From a virus, in the IMG/VR virus record IMGVR_UViG_3300042731_009849, positions 40,028-104,027 of that record: a DNA stretch of 64,000 bases; one strand, written 5' to 3'. This document shows, one piece after another, positions 46,186 through 54,620 of the stretch. The notes beneath the pieces were generated by a model. The model saw only the letters and a program-made list of their open reading frames with translations, searched no databases and had not been told where the DNA came from. The translations under genes were made by a program, and so were the position numbers. Position 1 is the stretch's first letter. The number at the start of each line of letters is the position of its first letter.

Positions 46186-46685
46186 AAGATCGAGTTTACA
46201 AGTTCGTAGTATACGGAAGACCGCTCTCTCAAAAGAATAATATCAAGGTTCAGAAGAGAGGAAAACATTATGCGGTAGGGCATTCTTCAGACTTTACCAA
46301 GAGACGTGATGAGATCTGTGCAGATATTCACCAACAGTTCCTTGAGCAGGGTGGTGAAGCTCCTATTGACTACCTGGTTGAGATCTGGTATAAATTCTAC
46401 CACAGACGGCAGTGGGAGCCGGATCTGGACAATCTTCCTGCAGTGCTTCTGGATGCCATGCAAGGAAGGAAGGTTAAACGGAAGGAGAATAACAGACTTG
46501 TGAAGGATGAAAATGGTAAACAGGTATATGATGTTCTGGACAAGACTTTGATGGATGACAAACTTGTACGTTTTCAGATGGAGGAAAAAATAGTAAAAGG
46601 GGATGAGAAGTGGGATGATGAGGAGAGATCAGAGTTTATAATACGGCCGTATGATCCGACAAAGGATTATTTTCAGGAGGACTAA
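46182..46685 (+). CDS. RusA-like Holliday junction resolvase
   Basis: 167 residues from the ATG at 46182 (ATGA overlap). RusA pattern: YGRPLSQKNNIKV (about 8-20), EPDLDNLPAVLLDAMQG (about 86-102) with the catalytic Asp residues, and later LMDDKLVRF. Cuts four-way junctions made by RecA-driven recombination before packaging. An insert of about 20 charged residues lies between the two acidic motifs. Confidence 0.75.
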   Translation: MKDRVYKFVVYGRPLSQKNNIKVQKRGKHYAVGHSSDFTKRRDEICADIHQQFLEQGGEAPIDYLVEIWYKFYHRRQWEPDLDNLPAVLLDAMQGRKVKRKENNRLVKDENGKQVYDVLDKTLMDDKLVRFQMEEKIVKGDEKWDDEERSEFIIRPYDPTKDYFQED

Positions 46686-47821
46686 TGGAAAAAAGAGGCA
46701 TTAAATACACACCTAAGGCAACACCTTACCACTTCACTGTACCTGTGAAGAAAGAGGAGATCACTAAAGTTTGTGATGAGGTGTGGGAACAGCACAAGGA
46801 ACATTTGACAAAAGCTGCCAAGTACAAAGGTAAAAAAGGTAAAGGTGGTAAGGTTAATTACTCTCAGGCACGTGGAGCGGTTGAAAAGGCTTTGGGTTTC
46901 TACCAGGTGTATGGATCTGAATTGGCAATGTACGGCAGCTCTCTTATTGAGGAAAGCACAGATACTCGTGTAATGCTTGTAAATACTTGCAGGTTGCAGG
47001 GAGAAGATACAGAGTCTCCTTATCTGAGTATGGAAGTGTTTGCCTGGCCTGAGTGCAGGCTGTCTGAGGCTAATGCAGATCTGTTGAAGTCCCTGAAAGC
47101 GGATGATTTGGATCTCCCCAGTTTGCAGGAGTCTCTGGATCAGCGTATTAAGGAATTGCAGGAAGAACATCCGATTCGTACAAGTGCTGAAGAGGTTACT
47201 GAAGACAGCGAAGTGGTATTTGATGTATATACTTCAGTGAACGGAGAGCGGTATGAGAAAGGTATGACAAAGCTGACCAGATGCCGTGTATCTGAAATCA
47301 CTCCGGCAGAGCTTAAAGAGAATGTTCCAGGATTGAAAGTGGATGAGTGTGTTATAGTACATTTTGATGAAGCTGTTGAAGGGAAAGAGTGCACGGTTAA
47401 AGCTGAAGTGACAATCCGTGGTATTTACTCGCTTCAGTACCTCGATCCTAATAAGGATGATCTATATATTAAAGCAGGTTTCAGTGATCGGGAGAGTTTT
47501 GTCAAATCTTTTGAGGATCAGTACTCAAGCTATACCAAAAATGCAATTGAAGGACACGTCTACGACACCGTAGTAAATTTCATTTTGAACAATGCTGAGA
47601 TGGATCCTATTCCTGAAAGATTTATTGATGTGAGCATTAACAAGATGCTGAGTGGGCAGCAGTCGGAAGATCCTGAATTGTTACGTTATGTAGGTCAACA
47701 GATCTATAAGCAGACGGTTGACATGATGGCAATGAGTTGTTATATAAATGTCTGGGGACTCTCTGCTGATATTAAGCATGAGGACCTGCTGAAGCATATG
47801 GTAGATAACGTATCACTTTAA
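46685..47821 (+). CDS. Trigger-factor-like chaperone
   Basis: 378 residues, directly after the resolvase (shared base). The N-terminal 110 residues resemble the ribosome-docking domain of trigger factor in layout (HFTVPVKKEEITKV; KKGKGGKVNYSQARGAVEKA) but the usual GFRxGxxP loop is a Lys/Gly run (YKGKKGKGGKV). The C-terminal half is close to trigger factor: FDEAVEGKECTVKAEVTI, then AGFSDRESFVKSFEDQ, YDTVVNFILNNAEMDPIPER. The central PPIase-like region is partly kept. If functional it would fold phage structural proteins. The match is by pattern. Confidence 0.55.
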   Translation: MEKRGIKYTPKATPYHFTVPVKKEEITKVCDEVWEQHKEHLTKAAKYKGKKGKGGKVNYSQARGAVEKALGFYQVYGSELAMYGSSLIEESTDTRVMLVNTCRLQGEDTESPYLSMEVFAWPECRLSEANADLLKSLKADDLDLPSLQESLDQRIKELQEEHPIRTSAEEVTEDSEVVFDVYTSVNGERYEKGMTKLTRCRVSEITPAELKENVPGLKVDECVIVHFDEAVEGKECTVKAEVTIRGIYSLQYLDPNKDDLYIKAGFSDRESFVKSFEDQYSSYTKNAIEGHVYDTVVNFILNNAEMDPIPERFIDVSINKMLSGQQSEDPELLRYVGQQIYKQTVDMMAMSCYINVWGLSADIKHEDLLKHMVDNVSL

Positions 47822-47831
47822 TTTTTCAATG

Positions 47832-47885
47832 AGGATCTCCTTACGTGGTAAGTCATGAGTAGAATATTTTTCATAAGGAGATCCT
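47832..47885 (+). promoter_or_regulatory. Hairpin covering the next gene's ribosome site
   Basis: A perfect 12-bp inverted repeat: AGGATCTCCTTA (47832-47843) and TAAGGAGATCCT (47874-47885). The right arm contains AAGGAG, the Shine-Dalgarno of the TTG at 47887. A competing small stem CTTAC-GTG-GTAAG (47840-47852) would break the long stem. TTTT follows the right arm, so it could also end the upstream transcript. Confidence 0.6.
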
Positions 47886-47886
47886 T

Positions 47887-48510
47887 TTGACTATCACATG
47901 CAACTCCCCAGGGTGCCTCAATACTTCCAACTTAAAATCTGTTGAAGATTATTATTTTTGCGAAGATTGCCGCAGCGCACATAGCAAGAACGTCCTCATG
48001 CTTCAGGTAGAGCATGAAAAACCTATCAGAGAGATTATTCTGGATTCCAGAATTTTTAAAAATGCCAACGGAATGGCTGATTACATCGGGGTTACTTTTG
48101 TGACCCTGTATGATTGGATCAGGAAGTATTTTTTGAATGAAGAGGGAGAGGGGATGACTTTTCAGGAGTTTCGCAGAGATTACATCTGCAAACCCAAGCG
48201 TTGCATTCTCTTGGACATTCGAAAGAGTACCTACCACAGACCTGATTACATTGTACGGAAGATTAGAAATAAAGGCAAATGCGCCTGCATCAATTCGATG
48301 AATTCTTCGTACATTATGACAAGTGCTACCATCAATGAACTGCGGGAGCTTCTTTCAGGAAGTCCTGAACTGAAAAAGATCTCTGATGGATATTATGCAA
48401 TGTCACCATCACCTGTGAAGTTTTTTCATGCAAAACCTGTTAGAATTATTAACTTTTCCAGCATAACTGTTGTACGGGGTTATACTCCTGTGCATTTTGA
48501 TCGGCTTTAG
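47887..48510 (+). CDS. Zinc/HTH-containing regulator-like protein
   Basis: 207 residues from a TTG start whose AAGGAG site lies in a hairpin. The N terminus has four Cys (CNSPGC ... YYFCEDC) like a small ribbon, followed by a helix-turn-helix-like segment (FKNANGMADYIGVTFVTLYD, about 58-77). The C-terminal half is basic. The pattern of short zinc site plus HTH suggests a DNA- or RNA-binding regulator; targets unknown. It opens the accessory region. Confidence 0.5.
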   Translation: MTITCNSPGCLNTSNLKSVEDYYFCEDCRSAHSKNVLMLQVEHEKPIREIILDSRIFKNANGMADYIGVTFVTLYDWIRKYFLNEEGEGMTFQEFRRDYICKPKRCILLDIRKSTYHRPDYIVRKIRNKGKCACINSMNSSYIMTSATINELRELLSGSPELKKISDGYYAMSPSPVKFFHAKPVRIINFSSITVVRGYTPVHFDRL

Positions 48511-48536
48511 TTTTTCGAAGCGCGGTGTGGTAAACT
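48511..48536 (+). promoter_or_regulatory. Candidate promoter, TTTTTCG + extended -10
   Basis: TTTTTCG (48511-48517), 13 bases, then TAAACT (48531-48536) with TGG in front (TGTGGTAAACT). A second -10-like TATACT abuts the next ATG (48539-48544). It starts right after the upstream stop codon TAG. Confidence 0.45.
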
Positions 48537-48544
48537 GGTATACT

Positions 48545-48868
48545 ATGGATAAATCATATTCAAAATTTTTAAGGAAAGTGGCAATTGAGAATGGTTGGGA
48601 AGATCTTCCTGCCAAAAAAGCTTTTATGAATCCTATGGAGAACGATATGCATGCTCGTTTGATTATGGGCGCTCTTAAGGGTCTTGAAATGGTAGCGTTG
48701 GCATCTTTCGACATTAAACTCACTGCCATCATCAAAATGCTGCAGGTCTGGGCTCAGGACAAGAAAAATGAGGCAGACAAGCAGAAGCAAATCACAGAGT
48801 ATGGGGCTGCTTCCTGGGATGATTCAGGTTATCCCAATAATGTGTACAACCCTGGTAATTTTTATTAA
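48545..48868 (+). CDS. Hypothetical protein
   Basis: 107 residues from ATG 48545. No Shine-Dalgarno is visible; the -10-like boxes just upstream could give a nearly leaderless mRNA, or the start may be further in (an in-frame GTG at 48578 follows AAGGAAA). Helical middle, then an acidic/aromatic tail (AASWDDSGYPNNVYNPG). Not recognised. Confidence 0.45.
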   Translation: MDKSYSKFLRKVAIENGWEDLPAKKAFMNPMENDMHARLIMGALKGLEMVALASFDIKLTAIIKMLQVWAQDKKNEADKQKQITEYGAASWDDSGYPNNVYNPGNFY

Positions 48869-48880
48869 TGGAGTAAAAAA

Positions 48881-49933
48881 ATGGTTAAAAGGCGTAAAAC
48901 AACTAAACAGTCTCATCATCTCTGGCAGTCGAATGCCACACGTGATGGAGACGTCATCGTTAATCGTACCAAGGCTGAGCGAGAGGATCTTGACGATCTG
49001 GAGCTGTATCAGGCAAAGGCTGCGGCAAGTCTTGGCATGTGGGGAGCTTCCATGACCGATCTGCGGCAGTTCTCTCGATTGCCTCACAATGCTTCCAAAC
49101 ATTATTCAAAAGTTGCTAAAGAGCTGCAGGATGCCGGAGAGACTGCTCCGAAGGTAATGTCCTGGGCAAAGCTGAGCAAGGCTTTTGGCGCGGATAAAGT
49201 AGCTTCTGTGAAGGAAAGCGTTGAGTTTGGTATGAAAGCTCGTTTGGCTTCCAAAGAACTGAACATTCCTTTTGTAATGGCGGCAGATCTGGTTGAAGAC
49301 TGGGAAAAGGTTGGGACAGCTGTTTTGAAGGAGATTGTTGATACAGTTAAAGAAGGTAAGACCTCTTCAGCACCTAAAGCACTTGTCAAAAAAGTAAGAC
49401 AGGTCCTGTCCAGCTCTATTCCGAAGATTGCTATTGATCAGGCTGCTGCAGAGTACTACAAGGCTTATTATGGGCCTTTTGGGGAGTCTCTGGTTAAGGA
49501 AGTCAAGAAGAGAGTTAAGGCAGATCTGGTGAAGCTGTGGATGGTTAAGCAGGGTGTAGATGAAGCTGCTGCAGAGTACTGGTCGGCTTATTATTCAGAT
49601 ACTGGTTACGGGGCAGATATGACCAAGGATGTTAAGGACCGTAAGAAAGCACAGTCTAAAAAAGCTCAAGAGGATTGGGAAACTCAGGAATATCAGGGCT
49701 GGACAAATTATGCTACATGGGCAGTAGCTTTGTGGATCAACAATGAGTATGAGATTTACAAGCAGGTACAGGGTGTTGCAGCTGAAGGAGATGTGCAGAG
49801 TCTTGCTGAGTATATAAAGTCTTTGTCAGAAGACAACTTCGGGGTATTGGAAGCCTTCTCTGATGCTATCAATGAAGAGTCTATCTCTGCGGTAAATTGG
49901 CAGGAAGTTGCCCAGGATTTCCTCACGGAGTAA
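48881..49933 (+). CDS. Modular protein: Ala-Tyr motif x2, KKAQ, WNYxTW domain
   Basis: 350 residues, GGAG start site. Basic N terminus; residues about 185-260 hold two copies of an A-A-E-Y-Y/W-x-A-Y-Y motif (AAAEYYKAYYGPFG; AAAEYWSAYYSDTG) whose DNA is almost identical, followed by DRKKAQSKKAQED, then a WNYxTW domain (YQGWTNYATWAVALWINN to VNWQEVAQDF). The last domain also occurs, at DNA-level similarity, in the gene at 62.6 kb. Function unknown; likely a virion or assembly protein. Confidence 0.6.
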   Translation: MVKRRKTTKQSHHLWQSNATRDGDVIVNRTKAEREDLDDLELYQAKAAASLGMWGASMTDLRQFSRLPHNASKHYSKVAKELQDAGETAPKVMSWAKLSKAFGADKVASVKESVEFGMKARLASKELNIPFVMAADLVEDWEKVGTAVLKEIVDTVKEGKTSSAPKALVKKVRQVLSSSIPKIAIDQAAAEYYKAYYGPFGESLVKEVKKRVKADLVKLWMVKQGVDEAAAEYWSAYYSDTGYGADMTKDVKDRKKAQSKKAQEDWETQEYQGWTNYATWAVALWINNEYEIYKQVQGVAAEGDVQSLAEYIKSLSEDNFGVLEAFSDAINEESISAVNWQEVAQDFLTE

Positions 49934-49935
49934 CA

Positions 49936-50224
49936 ATGAAAACTTTTAATGAAAAAGATCTGTTCAACCTGATTAAGCTTGATAAGGTCTGCTAAAGAGA
50001 TGACTGATTTCCCGGAAGAACTTGAACAGCTTGACCATGTTTTGACAGATCTCATGAAAAGATCTCAAAACAATGATCCCTGCGAGACAGAGGATTGTGG
50101 TGAGTTGCTTTCAAGGTGCTGTCAGAAATCAGTCAGTATTGTTCCAGGGACTGCACCTCTTCAAGTTGTGTGCAGTTCCTGTGGACAGCAATCCAGTCTT
50201 GTTGATTTGTTGAAGGCTTCTTAG
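49936..50224 (+). CDS. Small Cys-rich protein, apparently split by a +1 frameshift
   Basis: A start with a good site (CGGAGTAACA-ATG 49936) runs 19 codons to TAA 49993; a second frame from 49979 (TTG) or 50000 (ATG), with poor initiation signals, runs to 50224. Joining them by a +1 shift near 49990 gives about 96 residues with zinc-ribbon-like Cys (CETEDCGELLSRCC; VCSSCG). Could be a sequence error, a decayed start or programmed shifting (AAGGTC lies just before TGC TAA). Confidence 0.4.
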
Positions 50225-50250
50225 TTTTTCGTCAGTGATTGTGCTAGAAT
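50225..50250 (+). promoter_or_regulatory. Candidate promoter, TTTTTCG + extended -10
   Basis: TTTTTCG (50225-50231), 13 bases, then TAGAAT (50245-50250) with TGC in front (TGTGCTAGAAT). Same arrangement and same TTAGTTTTTCG start as at 48.5 kb. The next gene begins at 50285 with CGGAGAT. Confidence 0.55.
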
Positions 50251-50284
50251 TGTACAGGATTTTTTAATTTTACGGAGATAATAA

Positions 50285-51529
50285 ATGAAATCTGTTTTAA
50301 GTAAACTAAAGGAATATTCAGGAGAGTCTTTCGACCTTTTGGATTTTGGGAAATTGTCTCAGCATTATGCTTCTGACATCAAAGCTGCTGAAGAACGTGA
50401 TGAGGCTCGTATGAGATCTTATTATGAGCCTGACAACACAATGGACAAACTGTCCATGTTGCGGGAGAAGCTGGCTGAGCGGGTTGAGGAGGAGGCTTCT
50501 GAGATTGATGGAGATCTTCCGGTAGTATCCACCTTTGATCTGCATAATGCTGTGAAACAGGCTATGACAGCGGATAAGCGGGATGTGGGGCTGAAAGCTC
50601 TGTATGCTCATGTGAAGAAACTGTGGGAGAAGAATCGGACAGGTTCTGTGGATTATGCAACCTTTGCAGAGATTCGTGATCATTATAGTGCAAGATTCCC
50701 CAAATCTGCAGCAGTTGACTGCCTGGAGAATTCTGCAGCCAATGGGTACGTGAAGCTGGATATGACCAAACTGATGGGAATTGCTGCTTCCATTCATGAT
50801 CAGGATGATTTTGACTACATGATGCGTGTTAATGGTCTGTCGGTGAACAATCCTCAAAACAAGAAAGCTCGTGACTTTATTATTGAGATGGTAAACAAGC
50901 GTGCACAGATGGAAGGTTGGGATCCTGAGCAGTACGCAGAATGGGATTCTCCTGAAGAAGAGTCTACTCAGGATGATCTTGACTGGGCTCTTGTTGATGC
51001 GGTTAAGGATATGGATCTTGGCGCTGCAAAACGTTATCTGGATAGGGGTGCAGATCCTTCAGCAAATGGTGCAGAAGCTTTTATGACGATGTTTAAGATG
51101 CAAGACGCTTCTCAGGGTAGCTATCCCTATCCTTTTGATAAGTTTGTGTCTTTGTTTGAAGAGTACGGTTACTCAATGGCTGGTTTTGAAGAAGTTTATG
51201 GTAAAACTGGATCGTCTGACAAGAAAGCTCAAGGATGGGATGCGGACTGGGATGATGAGGATGGAGCTGAAGAAGGTCCTCCTAGTATAGAGATAGCACA
51301 TAAAACCCCTGAAGGAGATGTTTCCAGCTTCTGGTTAGACCTATCGGACATGAGCTTGGAAGAGGTTCAGAGTAAGATTGATGAAGTTGATGGGTCTATC
51401 TACGATGCAAGTGGTTTTGGAGAGTATGATTCAATAGAAGATCAGCCTTTGGAAGTTATTATGCAGGCAGTAGAGGCTATCAAAGAGTTTGGTGTAGAAG
51501 ATTACATAGAACGAGCAGAATATCTTTAA
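50285..51529 (+). CDS. Modular protein with ankyrin-like unit and KxAQ motifs
   Basis: 414 residues. Acidic. N-terminal helical domain (about 1-200), then NKRAQMEGWDPEQYAEW, an ankyrin-like unit (WALVDAVKDMDLGAAKRYL, DRGADPSANGAEAF; about 235-300) and SDKKAQGWDADWDDEDG. The GCACAGATGG-type stretch coding RAQMEGWD recurs in the gene at 62.6 kb along with the ankyrin-like unit. The C-terminal 100 residues are a separate acidic domain. Probably a virion/scaffold protein; function unknown. Confidence 0.6.
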   Translation: MKSVLSKLKEYSGESFDLLDFGKLSQHYASDIKAAEERDEARMRSYYEPDNTMDKLSMLREKLAERVEEEASEIDGDLPVVSTFDLHNAVKQAMTADKRDVGLKALYAHVKKLWEKNRTGSVDYATFAEIRDHYSARFPKSAAVDCLENSAANGYVKLDMTKLMGIAASIHDQDDFDYMMRVNGLSVNNPQNKKARDFIIEMVNKRAQMEGWDPEQYAEWDSPEEESTQDDLDWALVDAVKDMDLGAAKRYLDRGADPSANGAEAFMTMFKMQDASQGSYPYPFDKFVSLFEEYGYSMAGFEEVYGKTGSSDKKAQGWDADWDDEDGAEEGPPSIEIAHKTPEGDVSSFWLDLSDMSLEEVQSKIDEVDGSIYDASGFGEYDSIEDQPLEVIMQAVEAIKEFGVEDYIERAEYL

Positions 51530-51540
51530 AGGATACAGTA

Positions 51541-53937
51541 ATGAAAACATATAATACAGTAAAAAGTGATTTGCTTAAAGGCAACAAAGTCTCTCACAAC
51601 AAATGGTCAATTTCGGTCAATGCTGATGACCAGGTTGTTTTGACCGATCCTTCCGGAGCCTCCAGGAAATCTTCATTTTTCCATTTCGAGAGTTCTGTAA
51701 AAGACTTCTGCAAGGCTGCTGGAATCCCGGAGAAGACTCCCAAGCCTGTTACCTACCCAGCACCTCCTAAAGGCGTTCTGGGGCCTGACACAAGCACTGA
51801 CGAGGCTTTCAAGTCTCCCAAGGTTGACAAGGGTCCCAAAGCTGATCAGGTTTCTGTTGAAAAAGGAACTGGAGCAGATACCGGCAGTATTGTCTTCAAG
51901 AGTCCTGCAGTCAATAAGAATCCACAGACTTCAGTGGAGCGTGGTGGGTTTACTGATACAGATCTGGGGAGAGACAGTGATTCCCGAGAGATGAAGGCTT
52001 ACAGCAGGTTTGCTCAGGAAGACATGGATGACGAGTATGAGGAAGACTTCATTGAAGAGATGGAGGAGCACCTTGAGGACATGTATGAGCTGGTGGAAGA
52101 TTTTGAAGGTGTGGAGGATGAGGAAGATACAGATCCTTATGAAGAAGACGAAGAAGACGAAGAAGATGAGTCTCCTTTAACTGCCAAACGTTCTTCCTTA
52201 ATTGTAGACACTTTTGCGGCTCCTCGCAGAGGTATGTCTTATGACCAGAGAGTGGCTGCTGTACCGGATAACAAATATCTGGTCAATATCACAGATCCTG
52301 AATCATGGATGCTGGATCGTGTAGCAGAGATGATGGATTCCAAAAGTGATACAGTTTGTGACAAGGCATCTGTAGCACCTCCTGGAATGGAAGAACTGGT
52401 TAAGAAACTGAAAAAGGATCCTGATGTTGACAATCCTTATGCACTTGCCTGGGACACCTACAACAAGCAACAGGGTAAAACTTCAGTAAAGATCAAAGAG
52501 AATTGGGGAGACTCCGGTCAGTACATGAGGGACCTTGAAGCAGAGTCTGCAGAAGAGCTGTATCACCTGGTGAGATCGATGGGTACGGAAGATGACTATG
52601 ATTGGTCAAAACTTGCCCCAAGAATGCCTGGAGATGCTACGTCTGAGGAGATGGGTGAAGTACAGGCTAAAACAGCGCAGGTATATGATAGTTTGTCTAA
52701 TGATTCTACTAAAATAGTAGCTGCATGGGTTATGCATGATGATGATCTAAGACAGCGTGTCCAGAGTGCTGTTGAATCTGATGGGTCTCAGAGTATTGAG
52801 TTGAGTATACAGAATGCGGTAGTTGCTGCTGTGAGTGAAGGTGCTCCTGAATTGGAAGGTTTTTACGCAGACCTTGCGGAAAATTCTTTGGATTCTGTAA
52901 ACTGGAGTGAAGTTGCTCAGACTTATGGCATAACAGCCACTAAAACAGCTGCTGATGAGTTTGCCCAGGATTATTGGGCAGGTTATTTTGGGTGGTACGG
53001 TGAAGATCTGACGGATGACATGGGAGTAGATGTTTCAGCTCCTGATAAAGATGATTCGAACAAAGATGAGGATCGTGGTAATAAAGGTGAAGGAGATTCT
53101 GCCAAGGTTTATGAACCGGAGATTCAAACAACTCCTGAAACTCATGGTCAGCAGAAACTGCCCAAGAATCCTATTAAAGCTCAGGCAGCTCCTGCTGCAC
53201 CTCAGACACCTGCTCCTGCAGCTCCTGCAGCCCCTGCTGGTGGTGACAAGAAGACACCTGCTCCAAAGGCTCCTGCAGCTCCGGCAGCTCCTGCACCAAC
53301 CCCTGCGGCAGGTGCTGGTGATGAAGGTTTGAAGACTCTTGGGTGGACTGCGGAAGACATTATGGGGATGCAGCCTGATCAGAAACAGAAAATTATACAG
53401 ATTCAGTTGCAGAAACCTGGTACAGCTCCTGCAGGAAATGCTAAACCCGCACCTGTAACACCTGCTCCAAAGGCTCCCGCAGCACCTGCGGCACCTCAAG
53501 CGCCTGCTGCCCCGGCGGCTCCGGCAGCTCCTGCACAGCCTGCTCCAACAGCTGCCAGAGTTCTGCGTGAGGCTGCTGAAGCTCAGAAGAAGCGTAAAGC
53601 TTTTCAGAAACTGTTGAAGTCTGCACAGGAAGAAGTTGCTCCGGCAGCTCCTGCGGAAGCTCCTGCTGAAGCACCTGCGGAAGCTCCTGCTGCTCCGGCA
53701 GCTCCTGCGGCACCTGCTGCAGATCCTCTAGTAGATCCTAATTCGCAGGAAGGACAGGTTCTTAAGATATATAAAGACGTGGAAAGCGCGGATGTTCCCG
53801 CATCCAATGAGACAGAGATTGCTATGAGCAAAGCGTTGATGCTTTCTCAGCGAGTTCTATCTGAGGTTGGTATGCCTCCTGAAGAGCTGAAAAAGTTTCT
53901 GGGAAAAGATAATTTGGCTGATCTTTTTAAATCATAA
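51541..53937 (+). CDS. Large acidic/Ala-Pro-rich protein with shared modules
   Basis: 798 residues, AAAGGA site. Order: small N-terminal beta domain (to about 55), Pro/Lys linker, SRFAQED followed by an acidic run (about 160-220), a helical part, AKTAQVY and a diverged WNY-type domain (about 385-460, ending VNWSEVAQTYG), one Ala-Tyr motif (AADEFAQDYWAGYFGWYG, about 470-487), then a long Ala-Pro-rich region and a short helical C terminus. Probably a scaffold, internal head or multi-cleaved protein; no enzyme motif. Confidence 0.6.
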   Translation: MKTYNTVKSDLLKGNKVSHNKWSISVNADDQVVLTDPSGASRKSSFFHFESSVKDFCKAAGIPEKTPKPVTYPAPPKGVLGPDTSTDEAFKSPKVDKGPKADQVSVEKGTGADTGSIVFKSPAVNKNPQTSVERGGFTDTDLGRDSDSREMKAYSRFAQEDMDDEYEEDFIEEMEEHLEDMYELVEDFEGVEDEEDTDPYEEDEEDEEDESPLTAKRSSLIVDTFAAPRRGMSYDQRVAAVPDNKYLVNITDPESWMLDRVAEMMDSKSDTVCDKASVAPPGMEELVKKLKKDPDVDNPYALAWDTYNKQQGKTSVKIKENWGDSGQYMRDLEAESAEELYHLVRSMGTEDDYDWSKLAPRMPGDATSEEMGEVQAKTAQVYDSLSNDSTKIVAAWVMHDDDLRQRVQSAVESDGSQSIELSIQNAVVAAVSEGAPELEGFYADLAENSLDSVNWSEVAQTYGITATKTAADEFAQDYWAGYFGWYGEDLTDDMGVDVSAPDKDDSNKDEDRGNKGEGDSAKVYEPEIQTTPETHGQQKLPKNPIKAQAAPAAPQTPAPAAPAAPAGGDKKTPAPKAPAAPAAPAPTPAAGAGDEGLKTLGWTAEDIMGMQPDQKQKIIQIQLQKPGTAPAGNAKPAPVTPAPKAPAAPAAPQAPAAPAAPAAPAQPAPTAARVLREAAEAQKKRKAFQKLLKSAQEEVAPAAPAEAPAEAPAEAPAAPAAPAAPAADPLVDPNSQEGQVLKIYKDVESADVPASNETEIAMSKALMLSQRVLSEVGMPPEELKKFLGKDNLADLFKS
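53182..53720 (+). repeat. Ala-Pro low-complexity coding repeats
   Basis: GCTCCTGCA-type units recur irregularly and code for AP, AAP and APA runs, broken by a conserved-looking segment near 53320-53400 (LGWTAEDIMGMQPDQ). Such linkers are flexible, like those between domains of structural proteins. Confidence 0.85.
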
Positions 53938-53951
53938 ACAGGAGGTATTTT

Positions 53952-54620
53952 ATGAAAAAGGAAGCATTTGTAGTATTTAATCCAGGTAAAAAGAATCTTT
54001 CGCTTATTGTTAAAGAGATGACTAAAATCTTGCCAATACTTGAACAGTCATCTCACCACAGACGCAGATCTCTCAAAGGGAAGACTGCCAGCGTAACTGT
54101 TCCTGCTGTACATGCTGTTGATCTTGTCAAAGAGACTGGCTACACTGCTATGGACGTTCAGTTAAGTCCTGAGGTTCAGGCAGCTCTGAAGACCAACAAA
54201 CTGATAGTTGTCAATGAAGCTAACACTGAAAGGTTCAAGATCGGCGCACCTGGCACTTCAGTTCCTGTAGATGTACCTGAAGAGGTTAAAGAGGAAGTTG
54301 TACCCGTGGAAGCATCTGTAGAGCCAGTGGAAGCACCTGTAGAAGTTACTGTTGAAGTATCCACCAAGGATTCTGAAGAAGCTGATGCAGATCTCCTGGA
54401 TGCTATTTCAGGAATCAAGACTGCTCTGGAGGAGGCTGCTCCTGCCATTATTGAAGAAGAGTCTGTTGAACACCCTGATGCAGTAAGCTCCGAGGACGTT
54501 ATTGATGAGTCTGAGATTTTTGCAGATCTGGAAGATACTACTGAAAAGAAAGTAACACCGAAAAAGAAAGCTGTTACAAAGTCTCCTAAAAAATCCAAGA
54601 AGAAATACGGCAAAAGGTAG
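53952..54620 (+). CDS. Hypothetical protein, acidic middle and Lys-rich tail
   Basis: 222 residues, AGGAGG site. An N-terminal domain of about 95 residues, a Val/Glu/Pro-rich acidic region (EEVKEEVVPVEASVEPVEAP), then a strongly basic C terminus (KKVTPKKKAVTKSPKKSKK) that could bind nucleic acid. Not recognised; may be packaged with DNA. Confidence 0.55.
   Translation: MKKEAFVVFNPGKKNLSLIVKEMTKILPILEQSSHHRRRSLKGKTASVTVPAVHAVDLVKETGYTAMDVQLSPEVQAALKTNKLIVVNEANTERFKIGAPGTSVPVDVPEEVKEEVVPVEASVEPVEAPVEVTVEVSTKDSEEADADLLDAISGIKTALEEAAPAIIEEESVEHPDAVSSEDVIDESEIFADLEDTTEKKVTPKKKAVTKSPKKSKKKYGKR

Noticed and set aside
50986-51200. Ankyrin-like unit as a sign of eukaryotic origin
   Set aside because: Single short ankyrin-like units are common in phages and bacteria, and the copy here is shared inside the phage.
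53182-53720. Ala-Pro repeats considered as a mobile-element or repeat-expansion trace
   Set aside because: They fit a flexible linker in an intact gene and have no terminal repeats.
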